Source of the DNA: JAQIBY01 sp046546095
GTDB lineage: Bacteria; Bacteroidota; Bacteroidia; Bacteroidales; ML635J-15
NCBI GenBank assembly: GCA_046546095.1
Contig: JBKGYK010000038.1
Span: forward strand, 1-30,065
Direction of reading: 5' to 3'
Length of the DNA: 30,065 nt
Shown: piece after piece, positions 1-7,665 of the stretch
Position numbering within the stretch: position 1 is the stretch's first letter
Layout of the letters: each line of letters begins with the position of its first letter
Notes under the pieces: generated by a model
The model's input: only the letters and a program-made list of their open reading frames with translations
What the model was told of the DNA's origin: nothing
Database searches by the model: none
Position numbers and translations under genes: made by a program

Positions 1-1
1 A

Positions 2-103
2 AAACCTTCTTTTTATTACCCCGCTTTCTTGTATGCTCCTGAAATCAAGGCTGATGTGGTGATTGGGAAGCCCGGAGCTACCGCTTTTTCACCAGGTGGG
101 TGA
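2..103 (+). pseudogene. Possible 3' end of an unidentified gene running in from the left edge
   Basis: An open frame without a start inside the window runs from base 2 to a TGA at 101-103 and encodes 33 residues ending in ATAFSPGG. I do not recognise the family. It could be the C-terminus of a gene lying to the left, a transposon remnant, or chance, since 33 open codons are not significant alone. Sequence to the left of the window would settle it. Confidence 0.2.
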
Positions 104-304
104 CAAAACTTAAGTTGCTATTAGCGATATACGAAAGGCCTTATCGTAAATTTTAGTCGGAGGTTTTCCGGCCAGCTTGTTGCTTATGAGAGCCCCTGGC
201 GGGCTGGAATATAGTAGAGACGCACAGCTTTGCATCTCTACTAATGTTAAGTGGACCTCTATACCGGCGCCATCCTTAATTTTTTTAGCGAGAGCTGCAC
301 ATTG
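104..304. other. Gene-free left-edge stretch
   Basis: No convincing coding region or RNA gene was seen on either strand in these 201 bases. Near 191-205 there is a short nested hairpin (AGCCC/GGGCT arms), and at 213-242 a longer palindrome listed separately. The stretch lies downstream of the minus-strand protease gene, but no clear T-tracted terminator for that gene is visible. Confidence 0.5.
213..242. repeat. Palindromic GTAGAGACGCA-type interspersed repeat
   Basis: Two 12-base arms, AGTAGAGACGCA at 213-224 and TGCATCTCTACT at 231-242, are reverse complements apart from one base and enclose a 6-base loop. Palindromes of the form GTAGAGACG...CGTCTCTAC are familiar from memory as dispersed intergenic repeats in Bacteroidota and cyanobacterial genomes. 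It sits 3' of the minus-strand protease gene, where it could form an RNA hairpin. No T-tract follows, so I do not call it a terminator. Confidence 0.6.
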
Positions 305-1867
305 TTAATCCAGGTTCAGGCTTTTTATCACTGTTTTTACCGGAATGGCAAAGCCGACACCCTCGATGCCCACGCCCATCATTTTAGCGCTGACAATTCC
401 CAACAACTGACCATCGGCATTCACCAGGGCTCCACCACTGGATCCCGGATTGATACTTACATCGGTTTGCAGGTATTCAGAAGGGCCAATTTGCCGTTTA
501 CCACTAATGATTCCTTTACTCAGAGTCTGGCCGAGGGCAACATCGACACCCGTGCCAATGGAATATACATCCTGACCATAACTAGAAATCCTGGTGGAAT
601 CCAAAACAAATCCCGGCAGGTCTGACTCCTCAATTTTAACCAGGGCCAGATCAAAAGCTTCTGATGTACGGACCACATCGGCCGGAAATACAGAATCGTT
701 GGCCAATCGTACTTCAAGAGAATCTGCACCATGTATCACATGGTAATTTGTGAGAATGTATCCGTCGGTTGATACAATGCAACCACTGCCATGGCCTTCC
801 CCTGTGGTAATCGTGACAACGGATTTTACAGCATCGGATAGTTGGTCAGCAGGCATACCTTTCAGAAGTGCAAGCGGCTCATCATATTTTGTGTTCATAA
901 TGGATTTATCCAGCTCAGTGGATACATTTTCCACAAAGGATGACTGGTTCAGCATTTCATACACGGCTTTTTGAAGGTGATCATGACTGATATCGTAGTC
1001 TTCATATAAATGTGTTCCGGGGTCCATCCAGTATACACGTTCAATGCTCACCGGGTAAGTCTCAACGGTATCCTGAAGCGCATTGGTAAGTACCCATTCG
1101 ATATCCATGTGTATTCTGAGACTGACCGGATTGCCTTCGGAAAAAGAGAATTCCATGTCCATTTCGGAGTACAGACGCGAAATTTTTCCTGAAAGAAAAT
1201 AATCCACATTTGAAATGGAAAACATGTTATCATCATTTTCTTCGGGAACATTATAACCATACTCCCTCAGGACATCATTTACTGTTGCAGCAAATTCGTT
1301 GTCATCGTCATTTCGCCATTTCATGGGACCTTCATATTCTTCTATTGCTTCGGATACTTCTTCTTCTTCGTCTTCTTCTGTTCCCCACGTGTACAAATCC
1401 ATGACTTTTCCCTCCATGCGCATTGCAAAAAGGGTATCCTCATCGGGGATGTCAAATTTGAGTTTATTAAAATACACACTTTGGGTGTTGCTCACTGAAT
1501 CAGGCTCTTTATATAATTCCACCTCTTGAGCAGCATCTGCCCATTTTGCCCCCTCTCCGTGCCTGATGTCAAAGTTGTAAAACCATCCCAGGTTCAGGGC
1601 ATTGAATAAAGCTCCTTTGTTAGCCTGGTTTGTATAAAAACATATGTATTCCGGCATGTATCCGTCTTTTTCTACTCTGAGAACATGGCTTTCCCCTCTG
1701 TCCAGTTGATAATGCAGGGATGTGGTTCCGATTTCTGTAGAATCCTTGTAAACAGTAGCATCCTCCGGATTTGACCGTACGCTGACACTGCTTTCCGCTC
1801 TTGTGAAAATTGTTGCACATGAAGTAAATAATACGCTTGATATGATAAGATAGATAATAGTTTTCAT
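305..1867 (-). CDS. PEGA-domain lipoprotein with C-terminal trypsin-like (HtrA/Do-type) serine protease
   Basis: 520 residues. A lipoprotein signal peptide ends in a lipobox (LFTSC, Cys17), so the protein is probably lipid-anchored on the outside of a membrane. Residues about 27-72 look like a PEGA domain (surface/periplasmic beta module). Residues about 130-320 are unrecognised and include a very acidic run at 164-178. The C-terminal 170 residues are an S1/HtrA-type protease: His376 in TNYHVIHG, Asp406 in FDLALVKI and Ser477 in NPGSSGGAL form a complete triad. There is no PDZ domain, unlike classical DegP. The gene starts 21 bases after the stop of the barrel-protein gene and is probably cotranscribed with it, suggesting a shared envelope role. 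Substrate is unknown. The protease fold is secure; the PEGA call is moderately sure. Confidence 0.88.
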   Translation of the reverse strand: MKTIIYLIISSVLFTSCATIFTRAESSVSVRSNPEDATVYKDSTEIGTTSLHYQLDRGESHVLRVEKDGYMPEYICFYTNQANKGALFNALNLGWFYNFDIRHGEGAKWADAAQEVELYKEPDSVSNTQSVYFNKLKFDIPDEDTLFAMRMEGKVMDLYTWGTEEDEEEEVSEAIEEYEGPMKWRNDDDNEFAATVNDVLREYGYNVPEENDDNMFSISNVDYFLSGKISRLYSEMDMEFSFSEGNPVSLRIHMDIEWVLTNALQDTVETYPVSIERVYWMDPGTHLYEDYDISHDHLQKAVYEMLNQSSFVENVSTELDKSIMNTKYDEPLALLKGMPADQLSDAVKSVVTITTGEGHGSGCIVSTDGYILTNYHVIHGADSLEVRLANDSVFPADVVRTSEAFDLALVKIEESDLPGFVLDSTRISSYGQDVYSIGTGVDVALGQTLSKGIISGKRQIGPSEYLQTDVSINPGSSGGALVNADGQLLGIVSAKMMGVGIEGVGFAIPVKTVIKSLNLD

Positions 1868-1888
1868 AATTTTTGATTTTTTTTGCTT

Positions 1889-2803
1889 TTAAAATAAAGG
1901 CAAGACACTGGTGTAATGAATGTTTATGTATGATCCCATGGGCATATCCTCAATGGTATATTTCTTTTCAATGAATGGATGATAGCCTACTTCAAATCCT
2001 ATACGATGGGAAGAGCCTCTTGATTTAAACCTGGTAAAATAGTACCCCAGGCGAATTCCTGTTCTTCGCAATTCATACATTGTGTCAAATTCATTTCCAA
2101 TAAGTTTTTTGATTTCATAATCCGGAGAATCACCAATATGACATCTAAAATCATTATAAATCCGGAAATTTGTTTTATTCGAAAAGCTGAAAAATGTCAG
2201 GTCTACTGAAAGATGTTGATTCCATCCTCTTTTATTTATGGTAAAACTACGGAAAAAGTTGTAGTCCGGATAATTTGTCATCTTTCTGTGCATGAATTCA
2301 AGACCGATGAAAAAGGAAGTGATACCGAATGATTGCATAGGAATACCAAACATATCATTATCATAACGAGCGGAACTTGCGTGTTTTGAAAGCAAATCAA
2401 CACGATAATCCAGGCCGCCCTTTACATTCAGACCCCTAAACTTGCTCTTCTCGTAGTGCTCATCAACATCTTCTGTTTTGAGGCCGCCGGCCAGCATATT
2501 CGAAGCCCCTAGTCTGAGGTTCTGCCTGCGGCTGGCGAAATCTTTCTTGGGCTCTACAAAGTCTATTCCATAATCAGCAAAAAATGTCCAGTTATCATTG
2601 TAATAATAATGAGCACCCATTGCAAACCGAAGGTAAACATCAGATCTGATAACTTTGGCGCGTGAATACTCTAAGCCCAGGTAGGGAAAAAAGGATGGCA
2701 GGCCTTCTCCTGTTGTAACTTCTTGTCTCATCACCTGCCCCTGCACAACATTTGAAACAGGCAGAATCAGCATTAGCAAAATTGGTAGAATGATTTTTTT
2801 CAT
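1889..2803 (-). CDS. Predicted outer-membrane beta-barrel protein
   Basis: 304 residues with a typical Sec signal peptide (residues 1 to about 22, hydrophobic core then VQGQ). The mature part is rich in alternating aromatic/hydrophobic strands (for example around residues 55-80, 155-175 and 250-265) and the chain ends in Phe, as outer-membrane barrels often do. I do not recognise a specific family; PorT-like or other small Bacteroidota barrels are possible. It is the first gene of a two-gene minus-strand unit with the PEGA/protease lipoprotein. Function is not deducible from sequence alone; a partner or anchor for that lipoprotein is only an inference from position. Confidence 0.7.
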   Translation of the reverse strand: MKKIILPILLMLILPVSNVVQGQVMRQEVTTGEGLPSFFPYLGLEYSRAKVIRSDVYLRFAMGAHYYYNDNWTFFADYGIDFVEPKKDFASRRQNLRLGASNMLAGGLKTEDVDEHYEKSKFRGLNVKGGLDYRVDLLSKHASSARYDNDMFGIPMQSFGITSFFIGLEFMHRKMTNYPDYNFFRSFTINKRGWNQHLSVDLTFFSFSNKTNFRIYNDFRCHIGDSPDYEIKKLIGNEFDTMYELRRTGIRLGYYFTRFKSRGSSHRIGFEVGYHPFIEKKYTIEDMPMGSYINIHYTSVLPLF

Positions 2804-2967
2804 ATATTTTTTTTAAATGAGTAAATCTGTGGCTATACTTTGTACATACTTATCGGCTTTTGTGTAGACATCCTCCATTCTGCAAATTGTAAGGACATAA
2901 AGATAAACTGAAACAGAGAATTATGTATGAACTGTAAAACAGAATGCAATTCACAAGCCATGACATA

Positions 2968-3069
2968 GGCATACCAACCTCCATTTTGGAGGTTTTTTAT
3001 ATGTATCATCATCTTAATGTATCCCGTAAACATCAAAATTTTAAATTGTAACAGTCAAGTTGGTATGCC
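2968..3069. repeat. Short element bounded by perfect 11-bp inverted repeats
   Basis: GGCATACCAAC at 2968-2978 and its exact reverse complement GTTGGTATGCC at 3059-3069 bound 102 bases. Just inside the left arm is a hairpin, AACCTCCA/TGGAGGTT (2977-2984 and 2987-2994, with a 2-base loop), followed by TTTTAT. No convincing target-site duplication flanks it. It could be a small MITE-like element, a structured RNA region, or a pair of operator half-sites. The inverted repeat is seen directly; its nature is open. Confidence 0.4.
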
Positions 3070-3128
3070 AAATCATTTATAAGTTTATTTTGGGCAATAA
3101 ATATATAAATATTTTATCGATAGCAAAC

Positions 3129-3149
3129 AAAAAACAGCAATATTTTGCT
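3129..3149 (-). terminator. Possible weak terminator after the sugar-kinase gene
   Basis: On the minus strand AGCAA and TTGCT (3145-3149 and 3136-3140) form a 5-bp hairpin with a 4-base loop, followed by GTTTTTT. It lies about 25 bases past the kinase stop codon. The stem is short and A/T-rich, so terminator activity is uncertain. A T-tract also lies on the other side (3153-3159), so the site could act in both directions. Confidence 0.35.
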
Positions 3150-3173
3150 TCGTTTTTTTGATGGCTTGTAAGA

Positions 3174-4028
3174 TTACAACTCCAAAAACGTATTGTGGTA
3201 TTCAATCAGTCCGGGTAAAGGATCGGATACGATTTTATCGATATCAATGCCTGCTTTTTCAGCAGATACCTCCAGAATTTCACTGAACTGCCATGCCACA
3301 GAACCGGCACAACGAAGCTTATAATGCAAAAAATGCTGATGTTTCAGTATCTGATGCTCAAAAAAGGCATCAAAAGCTTTCTCTACAAGCTGCCGCATGT
3401 AGGGATGTTCCAGGTTGTCCCTGATGAAATAGGTCATCTGACCCAAAAATCTGTTCGGATACTCATCTTTATAAACATGCTCCAGAAAACCACTTAAATC
3501 AAGTTTGTAGGCTTTGTTAAACTTTTTGGACAATGGTATAGGCAATTCGTTTTCCAGATAGGCTTTTAGCAAACGCTTGCCCAGATAAGCACCGCTCCCC
3601 TCATCACCAAGGATATAGCCTAGTGATGGCACCTGCTCACTCACATTTCTTCCGTCATACAGTGCAGTGCTGGAGCCGGTTCCCAAAATGGCTACCAAAC
3701 CGTATTCTTGTCCCCACAAGGAGCGGGCAGCCCCAAGCAAGTCATGAAAAACATGAATGATGGTAGCCGGAAAATACCGCTCCAGTCCGGCAAAAATGCG
3801 CTCTTTCTGAACAGAACCCGAACAACCGGAACCATAAAAGTACAGTTCCTTCACTTGCAGTGGTGAAAACTTTTTCTTTGGGAAATTGCTCTTAATTTCC
3901 TTGTAAACTGTGCCGGTACGTACAATGTAAGGATTCAGGCCTTTGGATTCAAATTGTACCACCTCACCCTCATCAGTGAGTATGTACCAGTTGGTTTTTG
4001 TTGATCCGCTGTCTGCAATTATCCTCAT
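3174..4028 (-). CDS. BadF/BadG/BcrA/BcrD-type ATPase, probable N-acetylglucosamine/sugar kinase
   Basis: 284 residues, close to the size of Bacteroidota N-acetylglucosamine kinase-like proteins of the ASKHA fold. The phosphate-1 loop DSGSTKTNW is at 6-14, phosphate-2 LGTGSST at 115-121, the conserved GDEGSGAYLG at 141-150, and a likely catalytic Asp at 96 in HDLLGA. Family members phosphorylate amino sugars such as GlcNAc, often for cell-wall or glycan recycling. The cytoplasmic enzyme is encoded 6 bases after the Mpv17-like gene, so the three minus-strand genes at 3174-4876 look like one transcript. The exact sugar is inferred; the CoA-reductase activase members of the superfamily are larger or carry Fe-S cysteines not seen here. 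Confidence 0.87.
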   Translation of the reverse strand: MRIIADSGSTKTNWYILTDEGEVVQFESKGLNPYIVRTGTVYKEIKSNFPKKKFSPLQVKELYFYGSGCSGSVQKERIFAGLERYFPATIIHVFHDLLGAARSLWGQEYGLVAILGTGSSTALYDGRNVSEQVPSLGYILGDEGSGAYLGKRLLKAYLENELPIPLSKKFNKAYKLDLSGFLEHVYKDEYPNRFLGQMTYFIRDNLEHPYMRQLVEKAFDAFFEHQILKHQHFLHYKLRCAGSVAWQFSEILEVSAEKAGIDIDKIVSDPLPGLIEYHNTFLEL

Positions 4029-4034
4029 ATCTTC

Positions 4035-4730
4035 TTATGTTTTTCGTCCCATTATACTTGCCACCGATAACAAAACCCCCAGCACAATGCCGAGTATGGC
4101 TGCGAATAATACCTGCCATTCGGCCGGCAACAAAAAGGTAATGGTGTGAGCCGGGATCCAGAAAAACGGAATGGTTTTTTTAAATACAAAATTCCACTGA
4201 ACACTCCAGTTGAGCTCAGTGAAAATCCGGTGATAATTTATGGGTGTGAAAAAACCACGCAGGCTTCCTCCATTTGCCACAATATGGGTATCGGTAATTT
4301 TGTGAAATGTCATAAATACCGGAGCAAATATCAGGTTCATAAAGGCTGAAATACAAAATGCCACCAGCAGTTTCCCTCCGGTAAAACCTGCCGTATAGAC
4401 TGCTGCGGCATCTTCCATTCCCACATACTCCAAAAAAGCAAGTGTGCCATGTGTGAAAATAATGAAAGCAATTTTTATCACCACACCAATCAGTCCCCAG
4501 ACAATGGCACGGGGTATCAGCCCGAAACCTTTTTCATAATATACGCCTTTTTTTATGCGCAGGCCCAGGCTTTCACCAAAAGTTGCCAGCAGGGCAAATT
4601 TGATAAAACTCATCAGCAAGCCGTGTTCTTTGTTAAATGTGATATAAAAATCATACACAGCTTCTGACAAAAAAAACGGTGCAAAAACCGCAATTACTCC
4701 CAAAACAACTAACAAATCAGCTCTCTTCAT
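4035..4730 (-). CDS. Mpv17/PMP22-like integral membrane protein
   Basis: 231 residues from the chosen ATG at 4730; an upstream in-frame ATG at 4763 would add 11 residues but lies inside the preceding small gene. GGAG ends 7 bases before the 4730 start and supports it. About five to six membrane segments are visible (roughly 5-25, 38-55, 72-95, 118-140, 186-200, 205-226). The C-terminal segment FWIPAHTITFLLP near 190-202 matches the Trp-Pro...Phe...Pro signature of Mpv17/PMP22 proteins. The bacterial members have no settled function. Its start overlaps translationally with the 47-residue peptide gene upstream and it ends 6 bases before the sugar-kinase gene, so a role linked to amino-sugar handling is conceivable but unproved. 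Confidence 0.72.
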   Translation of the reverse strand: MKRADLLVVLGVIAVFAPFFLSEAVYDFYITFNKEHGLLMSFIKFALLATFGESLGLRIKKGVYYEKGFGLIPRAIVWGLIGVVIKIAFIIFTHGTLAFLEYVGMEDAAAVYTAGFTGGKLLVAFCISAFMNLIFAPVFMTFHKITDTHIVANGGSLRGFFTPINYHRIFTELNWSVQWNFVFKKTIPFFWIPAHTITFLLPAEWQVLFAAILGIVLGVLLSVASIMGRKT

Positions 4731-4732
4731 AT

Positions 4733-4876
4733 CTATTCTCCGGTTTCTGTATATACTTTCCACACTTGTTCAATGCGACTACTCACCCGGTCCCAGGATA
4801 AGGCAATCAACACCACCAGCACTACAGCGACGATGATCATGCCCCATTCAGTCTTTGTGAGTTTTCGCTTTTCCAT
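4733..4876 (-). CDS. Small single-pass membrane protein (47 residues)
   Basis: An ATG at 4876 opens a 47-codon frame ending in TAG at 4733-4735. The product starts with a charged segment (MEKRKLTKTEWG), followed by a strongly hydrophobic stretch at residues 13-27 (rich in Ile, Val, Ala, Leu) and a polar tail ending KVYTETGE. This is a one-helix topology with the N-terminus likely inside. The stop lies 2 bases before the Mpv17-like ATG, and that gene's GGAG lies inside the last codons of this one, a typical translational-coupling arrangement. A -7 box TATCTTTG (minus strand, 4884-4891) precedes it. I recognise no family. Supported by composition and operon fit, not by homology. Confidence 0.6.
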   Translation of the reverse strand: MEKRKLTKTEWGMIIVAVVLVVLIALSWDRVSSRIEQVWKVYTETGE

Positions 4877-4883
4877 TTCCCGT

Positions 4884-4891
4884 CAAAGATA
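4884..4891 (-). promoter_or_regulatory. Predicted -7 box (TATCTTTG) for the small membrane protein operon
   Basis: The minus strand reads TATCTTTG, a perfect match to the Bacteroidota -7 consensus TAnnTTTG. Its last base is 8 nt from the A of the ATG at 4876. No clear -33 TTG element was found at the expected spacing, so the call rests on the -7 box and position. Confidence 0.45.
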
Positions 4892-5007
4892 ATAAACTTA
4901 TGTTTTTTAGTCCTGCTTTTTGTCATTTTGATTCTTTTTGATGGTCTTTTTTTGGGCAGCGTAAGGAGTTTTCTTTTTCTTAACCAATAATCAGTGTCTG
5001 CGCCTGC

Positions 5008-5108
5008 TATCTGCCTGCCTGTGCTATGGGTTTTGATACCCGCAGGCAGGAGTTTCTCCTGTCACTCTGCCTGACGGGACAAAACCTCAAAGCACAGGCA
5101 GGCAGGAT
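5008..5108. repeat. Inverted-repeat unit with CTGCCTGCCTGTGCT arms
   Basis: CTGCCTGCCTGTGCT at 5011-5025 is an exact reverse complement of 5091-5105. The symmetry continues imperfectly inward, with TTTTG/CAAAA blocks and CAGGCAG (5043-5049) facing CTGCCTG (5067-5073), and an inner hairpin CAGGAG/CTCCTG with a 3-base loop. The whole is a nested cruciform-like unit of about 100 bp. Such CTGCC-rich palindromes are typical dispersed intergenic repeats. The last 30 bases of the window (GCCTAAGGCAGACAGG) look related. Confidence 0.65.
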
Positions 5109-5225
5109 AATCCGGCTTCGCCACGCTGCAATATCAGCTTTGTATAAACCAGGGAGAATTTTGGGTATTGAATAGTAATGAAAATTTTCACACTTGTCAG
5201 CCTCTGTCATCATCAGGCATTTTAT

Positions 5226-5233
5226 TAACTTTA
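5226..5233 (+). promoter_or_regulatory. Predicted -7 box (TAACTTTA) for pbpC
   Basis: TAACTTTA matches TAnnTTTG at 5 of the 6 fixed positions. Its last base is 7 nt from the A of the ATG at 5240. No clear -33 element was found. Confidence 0.4.
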
Positions 5234-5239
5234 CAGCGT

Positions 5240-7615
5240 ATGAAACCGCGATTTCTATACACCATTTTAATGGCTGCAGGAAGCTTGCTCCTGCTGACCG
5301 GGATCTGGCTTTCTATACCTATGAAAAGCCTTGATAAACCATCAGCATCTGTCTTGTATGATGCCGGAAATAAGCTTTTGGCAGCACAAATTGCTTCTGA
5401 TGGACAATGGCGCCTCCCTCAGGGTGAAAACGACAGTATTCCGGAAAAATACAAAATCTGCCTGCTCACCTTTGAAGACAAACGGTTTATGAAACACCGT
5501 GGCATTGATATTCTTGCCATGGGCAGGGCTGTTTTGCAAAATGTCAGTGAAGGCAGCATTGTCAGTGGCGGAAGCACCATCAGTATGCAGGTGATGCGGA
5601 TGTTGCGGGATGCTGACAAGAGAAATATAAAAAATAAAAGCATAGAAATCCTGCTTGCGCAAAAACTTGAGTTCAGACATTCCAAGGATGAAATTCTAAA
5701 AATGTATGCCGGCAATGCACCTTTTGGCGGAAACACCGTTGGCCTGAAAGCAGCAGCCTGGCGGTACTTTGGCAGACAACCCTCAGATCTGACATGGGCG
5801 GAATCTGCATTGCTGGCTGTTTTGCCTAACGCTCCGGCTTCTATCCATTTGAACAAAAACAGACAGCAGTTAAAACAGAAACGAAACCGGCTGCTTACCC
5901 GGCTGTATAATAAGGATATCATTGACAAGGAAACCTGGCAACTGGCTATGGCAGAAGAAATCCCGGATGCATTACAAGCTTTTCCAAATAAAAACATCCA
6001 CCTTCTGCATAAATTAAAAAGACTTCATCCTGACCGGCATATTTTTCACACACACATTAATTCAGCTTATCAGGAGGGATGCATGGAAATTACCAACAGG
6101 CACTACAGGAGTTTCCGGAAAAACGGCATCCACAATATGGCAGCAATTATCGCAGAAACCAAAAGTGGTGAAGTTCTGGCATATATTGGAAATACAGGAT
6201 TGTATGAGGGGAAAGGAAAAAATGGTTTTGTTGATATGCCTTCTGCCAGAAGAAGTACCGGTAGTATTTTAAAACCCTTTTTGTATGCACACATGCTCTC
6301 GAAGGGTGAAATTACTCCCAACAGTCTTGTGCCGGATTACCCGGTGCAGTTTGGTTCTTATGAGCCTGAAAATTTTATGCTGGGACATGACGGGGCTGTT
6401 CCCGCATCCCGTTGTATCGTACGTTCCCTGAATGTACCCGCAGTTCATTTACTCAAACAACATGGAGTGCCTGTTTTTGCAGAAGACCTGCGGCAAATGC
6501 GCATCAGCTCAGTTGACCGCAGTGCAGGTGATTATGGCCTGTCTCTCATTCTGGGTGGTGCGGAAGGCCGACTGGATGAGCTGTGTGCTGCATATGCTTC
6601 TATGGGTCGTCGGCTTATGCATTATCAGGAGTACAATGCCCGGTACAAATCCGAAGATATTCGCCCGCTGACATATCTGAAAGCTGCACCAGCAACCCTT
6701 ACGCCTTTCTATCAATCCCGTGCACGGCTTGATGCTGCGGGGATATGGTACACATTTGAGGCCATGAAAGATGTGAAACGTCCGGATGGCAAAGGCAACT
6801 GGCGGCATTTTAATTCTGAACAGGCCATCGCCTGGAAAACAGGTACAAGTTATGGTTTCCGGGATGCCTGGGCTATTGGTGTGACACCTGAATTTACCGT
6901 AGCTGTATGGGTTGGTAACGCCGACGGAGAAGGCCGGCCCGGATTGGTCGGATTGCAAACAGCAGCACCTGTCCTGTTCGACATCTTTGATTTTCTTCCG
7001 GCATACAGCCAGTGGTTTAAAAAACCTTTTGATGCCATGATAAAAATGCCTGTTTGCCGGAAAAGCGGATACCTGGCAGGCAATGTCTGTCCGGATACCG
7101 ACAGTGTTTGGCTCCCGGAAGCTGCTTATCATTATCCACAATGCCCCTGGCACCGGCTGATTCATCTGGATGAAACAGGAACAAAACAAGTCAGCGCGCA
7201 ATGCTATCCTATCGACAAAATGCAGCATCAAGCTGTATTTGTCCTGCCTCCGGCTATGGAATGGTATTACCGCAAAAAGCATCCGGAATACCATGGCACC
7301 CCACCCTGGCATCCGGATTGCAATCCTGAGCATTCAGGCAACTATATGGAAATTATTTATCCTGATGATTTTGCTGAAATATATTTACCTACTGACCTGG
7401 ACGGAATACAACAGGAAGTTGTCTTCGAAGCAGCTCATCATGATAAAAATGCTACCATTTACTGGTATGTGGATGATGAATACCTGGCTTCTACAAAATA
7501 CCATCATCAAATCAGTCTGAGCCCGGGTCCGGGAAAACATCACCTCATTCTCACTGACAATCTTGGCAAGCAAAAAGTACATCGTTTTACCGTATTGAAT
7601 GAGCGGCAAAAATGA
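5240..7615 (+). CDS. pbpC: Penicillin-binding protein 1C (glycosyltransferase/transpeptidase)
   Basis: 791 residues from the ATG at 5240, chosen because the signal anchor begins immediately (residues 5-24). The GT51 glycosyltransferase domain (about 50-230) carries the EDKRFMKHRG motif with catalytic Glu79, GGSTISMQ at 110-117, and a second conserved Glu at 151. The transpeptidase domain (about 295-590) has SxxK (Ser342-Lys345), SLN (396-398) and KTGTS (533-537), so both active sites look intact. The C-terminal 90 residues (about 705-791) match the beta-sandwich seen at the end of PBP1C proteins. The enzyme acts in peptidoglycan synthesis on the periplasmic face. pbpC is often beside an alpha-2-macroglobulin gene; none is in this window. 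It is followed 50 bases later by the U32 gene. Confidence 0.94.
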   Translation: MKPRFLYTILMAAGSLLLLTGIWLSIPMKSLDKPSASVLYDAGNKLLAAQIASDGQWRLPQGENDSIPEKYKICLLTFEDKRFMKHRGIDILAMGRAVLQNVSEGSIVSGGSTISMQVMRMLRDADKRNIKNKSIEILLAQKLEFRHSKDEILKMYAGNAPFGGNTVGLKAAAWRYFGRQPSDLTWAESALLAVLPNAPASIHLNKNRQQLKQKRNRLLTRLYNKDIIDKETWQLAMAEEIPDALQAFPNKNIHLLHKLKRLHPDRHIFHTHINSAYQEGCMEITNRHYRSFRKNGIHNMAAIIAETKSGEVLAYIGNTGLYEGKGKNGFVDMPSARRSTGSILKPFLYAHMLSKGEITPNSLVPDYPVQFGSYEPENFMLGHDGAVPASRCIVRSLNVPAVHLLKQHGVPVFAEDLRQMRISSVDRSAGDYGLSLILGGAEGRLDELCAAYASMGRRLMHYQEYNARYKSEDIRPLTYLKAAPATLTPFYQSRARLDAAGIWYTFEAMKDVKRPDGKGNWRHFNSEQAIAWKTGTSYGFRDAWAIGVTPEFTVAVWVGNADGEGRPGLVGLQTAAPVLFDIFDFLPAYSQWFKKPFDAMIKMPVCRKSGYLAGNVCPDTDSVWLPEAAYHYPQCPWHRLIHLDETGTKQVSAQCYPIDKMQHQAVFVLPPAMEWYYRKKHPEYHGTPPWHPDCNPEHSGNYMEIIYPDDFAEIYLPTDLDGIQQEVVFEAAHHDKNATIYWYVDDEYLASTKYHHQISLSPGPGKHHLILTDNLGKQKVHRFTVLNERQK

Positions 7616-7650
7616 GAAATCACAAGCCTGCCGGGCAAATACTTTTTTTG

Positions 7651-7658
7651 TAAGTTTG
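7651..7658 (+). promoter_or_regulatory. Predicted -7 box (TAAGTTTG) for the U32 gene
   Basis: A perfect TAnnTTTG match whose final G lies 8 nt before the A of the ATG at 7666. It gives the U32 gene its own promoter besides any read-through from pbpC. Confidence 0.45.
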
Positions 7659-7665
7659 CAGTGCT

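Larger units (their letters stand above)
2804..3173. other. AT-rich intergenic region without a supported gene
   Basis: This 370-base region separates two minus-strand units. It holds the promoter region of the barrel-protein gene (no clear TAnnTTTG box found on the minus strand), a 102-bp stretch bounded by 11-base inverted repeats (2968-3069), an internal hairpin with a T-tract on the plus strand (2977-2998), and a weak hairpin near 3136-3149 downstream of the sugar-kinase gene. A 67-codon open frame on the minus strand at 2833-3036 resembles no family I know and is not called. Confidence 0.5.
4877..5239. other. Gene-free region between divergent units
   Basis: These 363 bases lie between the minus-strand membrane-protein operon and pbpC. 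They contain the predicted minus-strand -7 box at 4884-4891, an approximately 100-bp inverted-repeat unit (5008-5108), and the predicted pbpC -7 box at 5226-5233. An in-frame extension of the pbpC frame upstream to 5168 is judged non-coding because the signal anchor begins only at the 5240 ATG. Confidence 0.5.

Noticed and set aside
2833..3036. 67-codon open frame on the minus strand, with a start faintly like the WYVYVL opening of GIY-YIG nucleases
   Set aside because: No conserved GIY or YIG residues follow, it overlaps the inverted-repeat element, and composition is non-coding in appearance.
5168..5239. Upstream extension of the pbpC frame
   Set aside because: The extra 24 residues lack a signal anchor and overlap the -7 box; the ATG at 5240 is followed directly by the membrane anchor.
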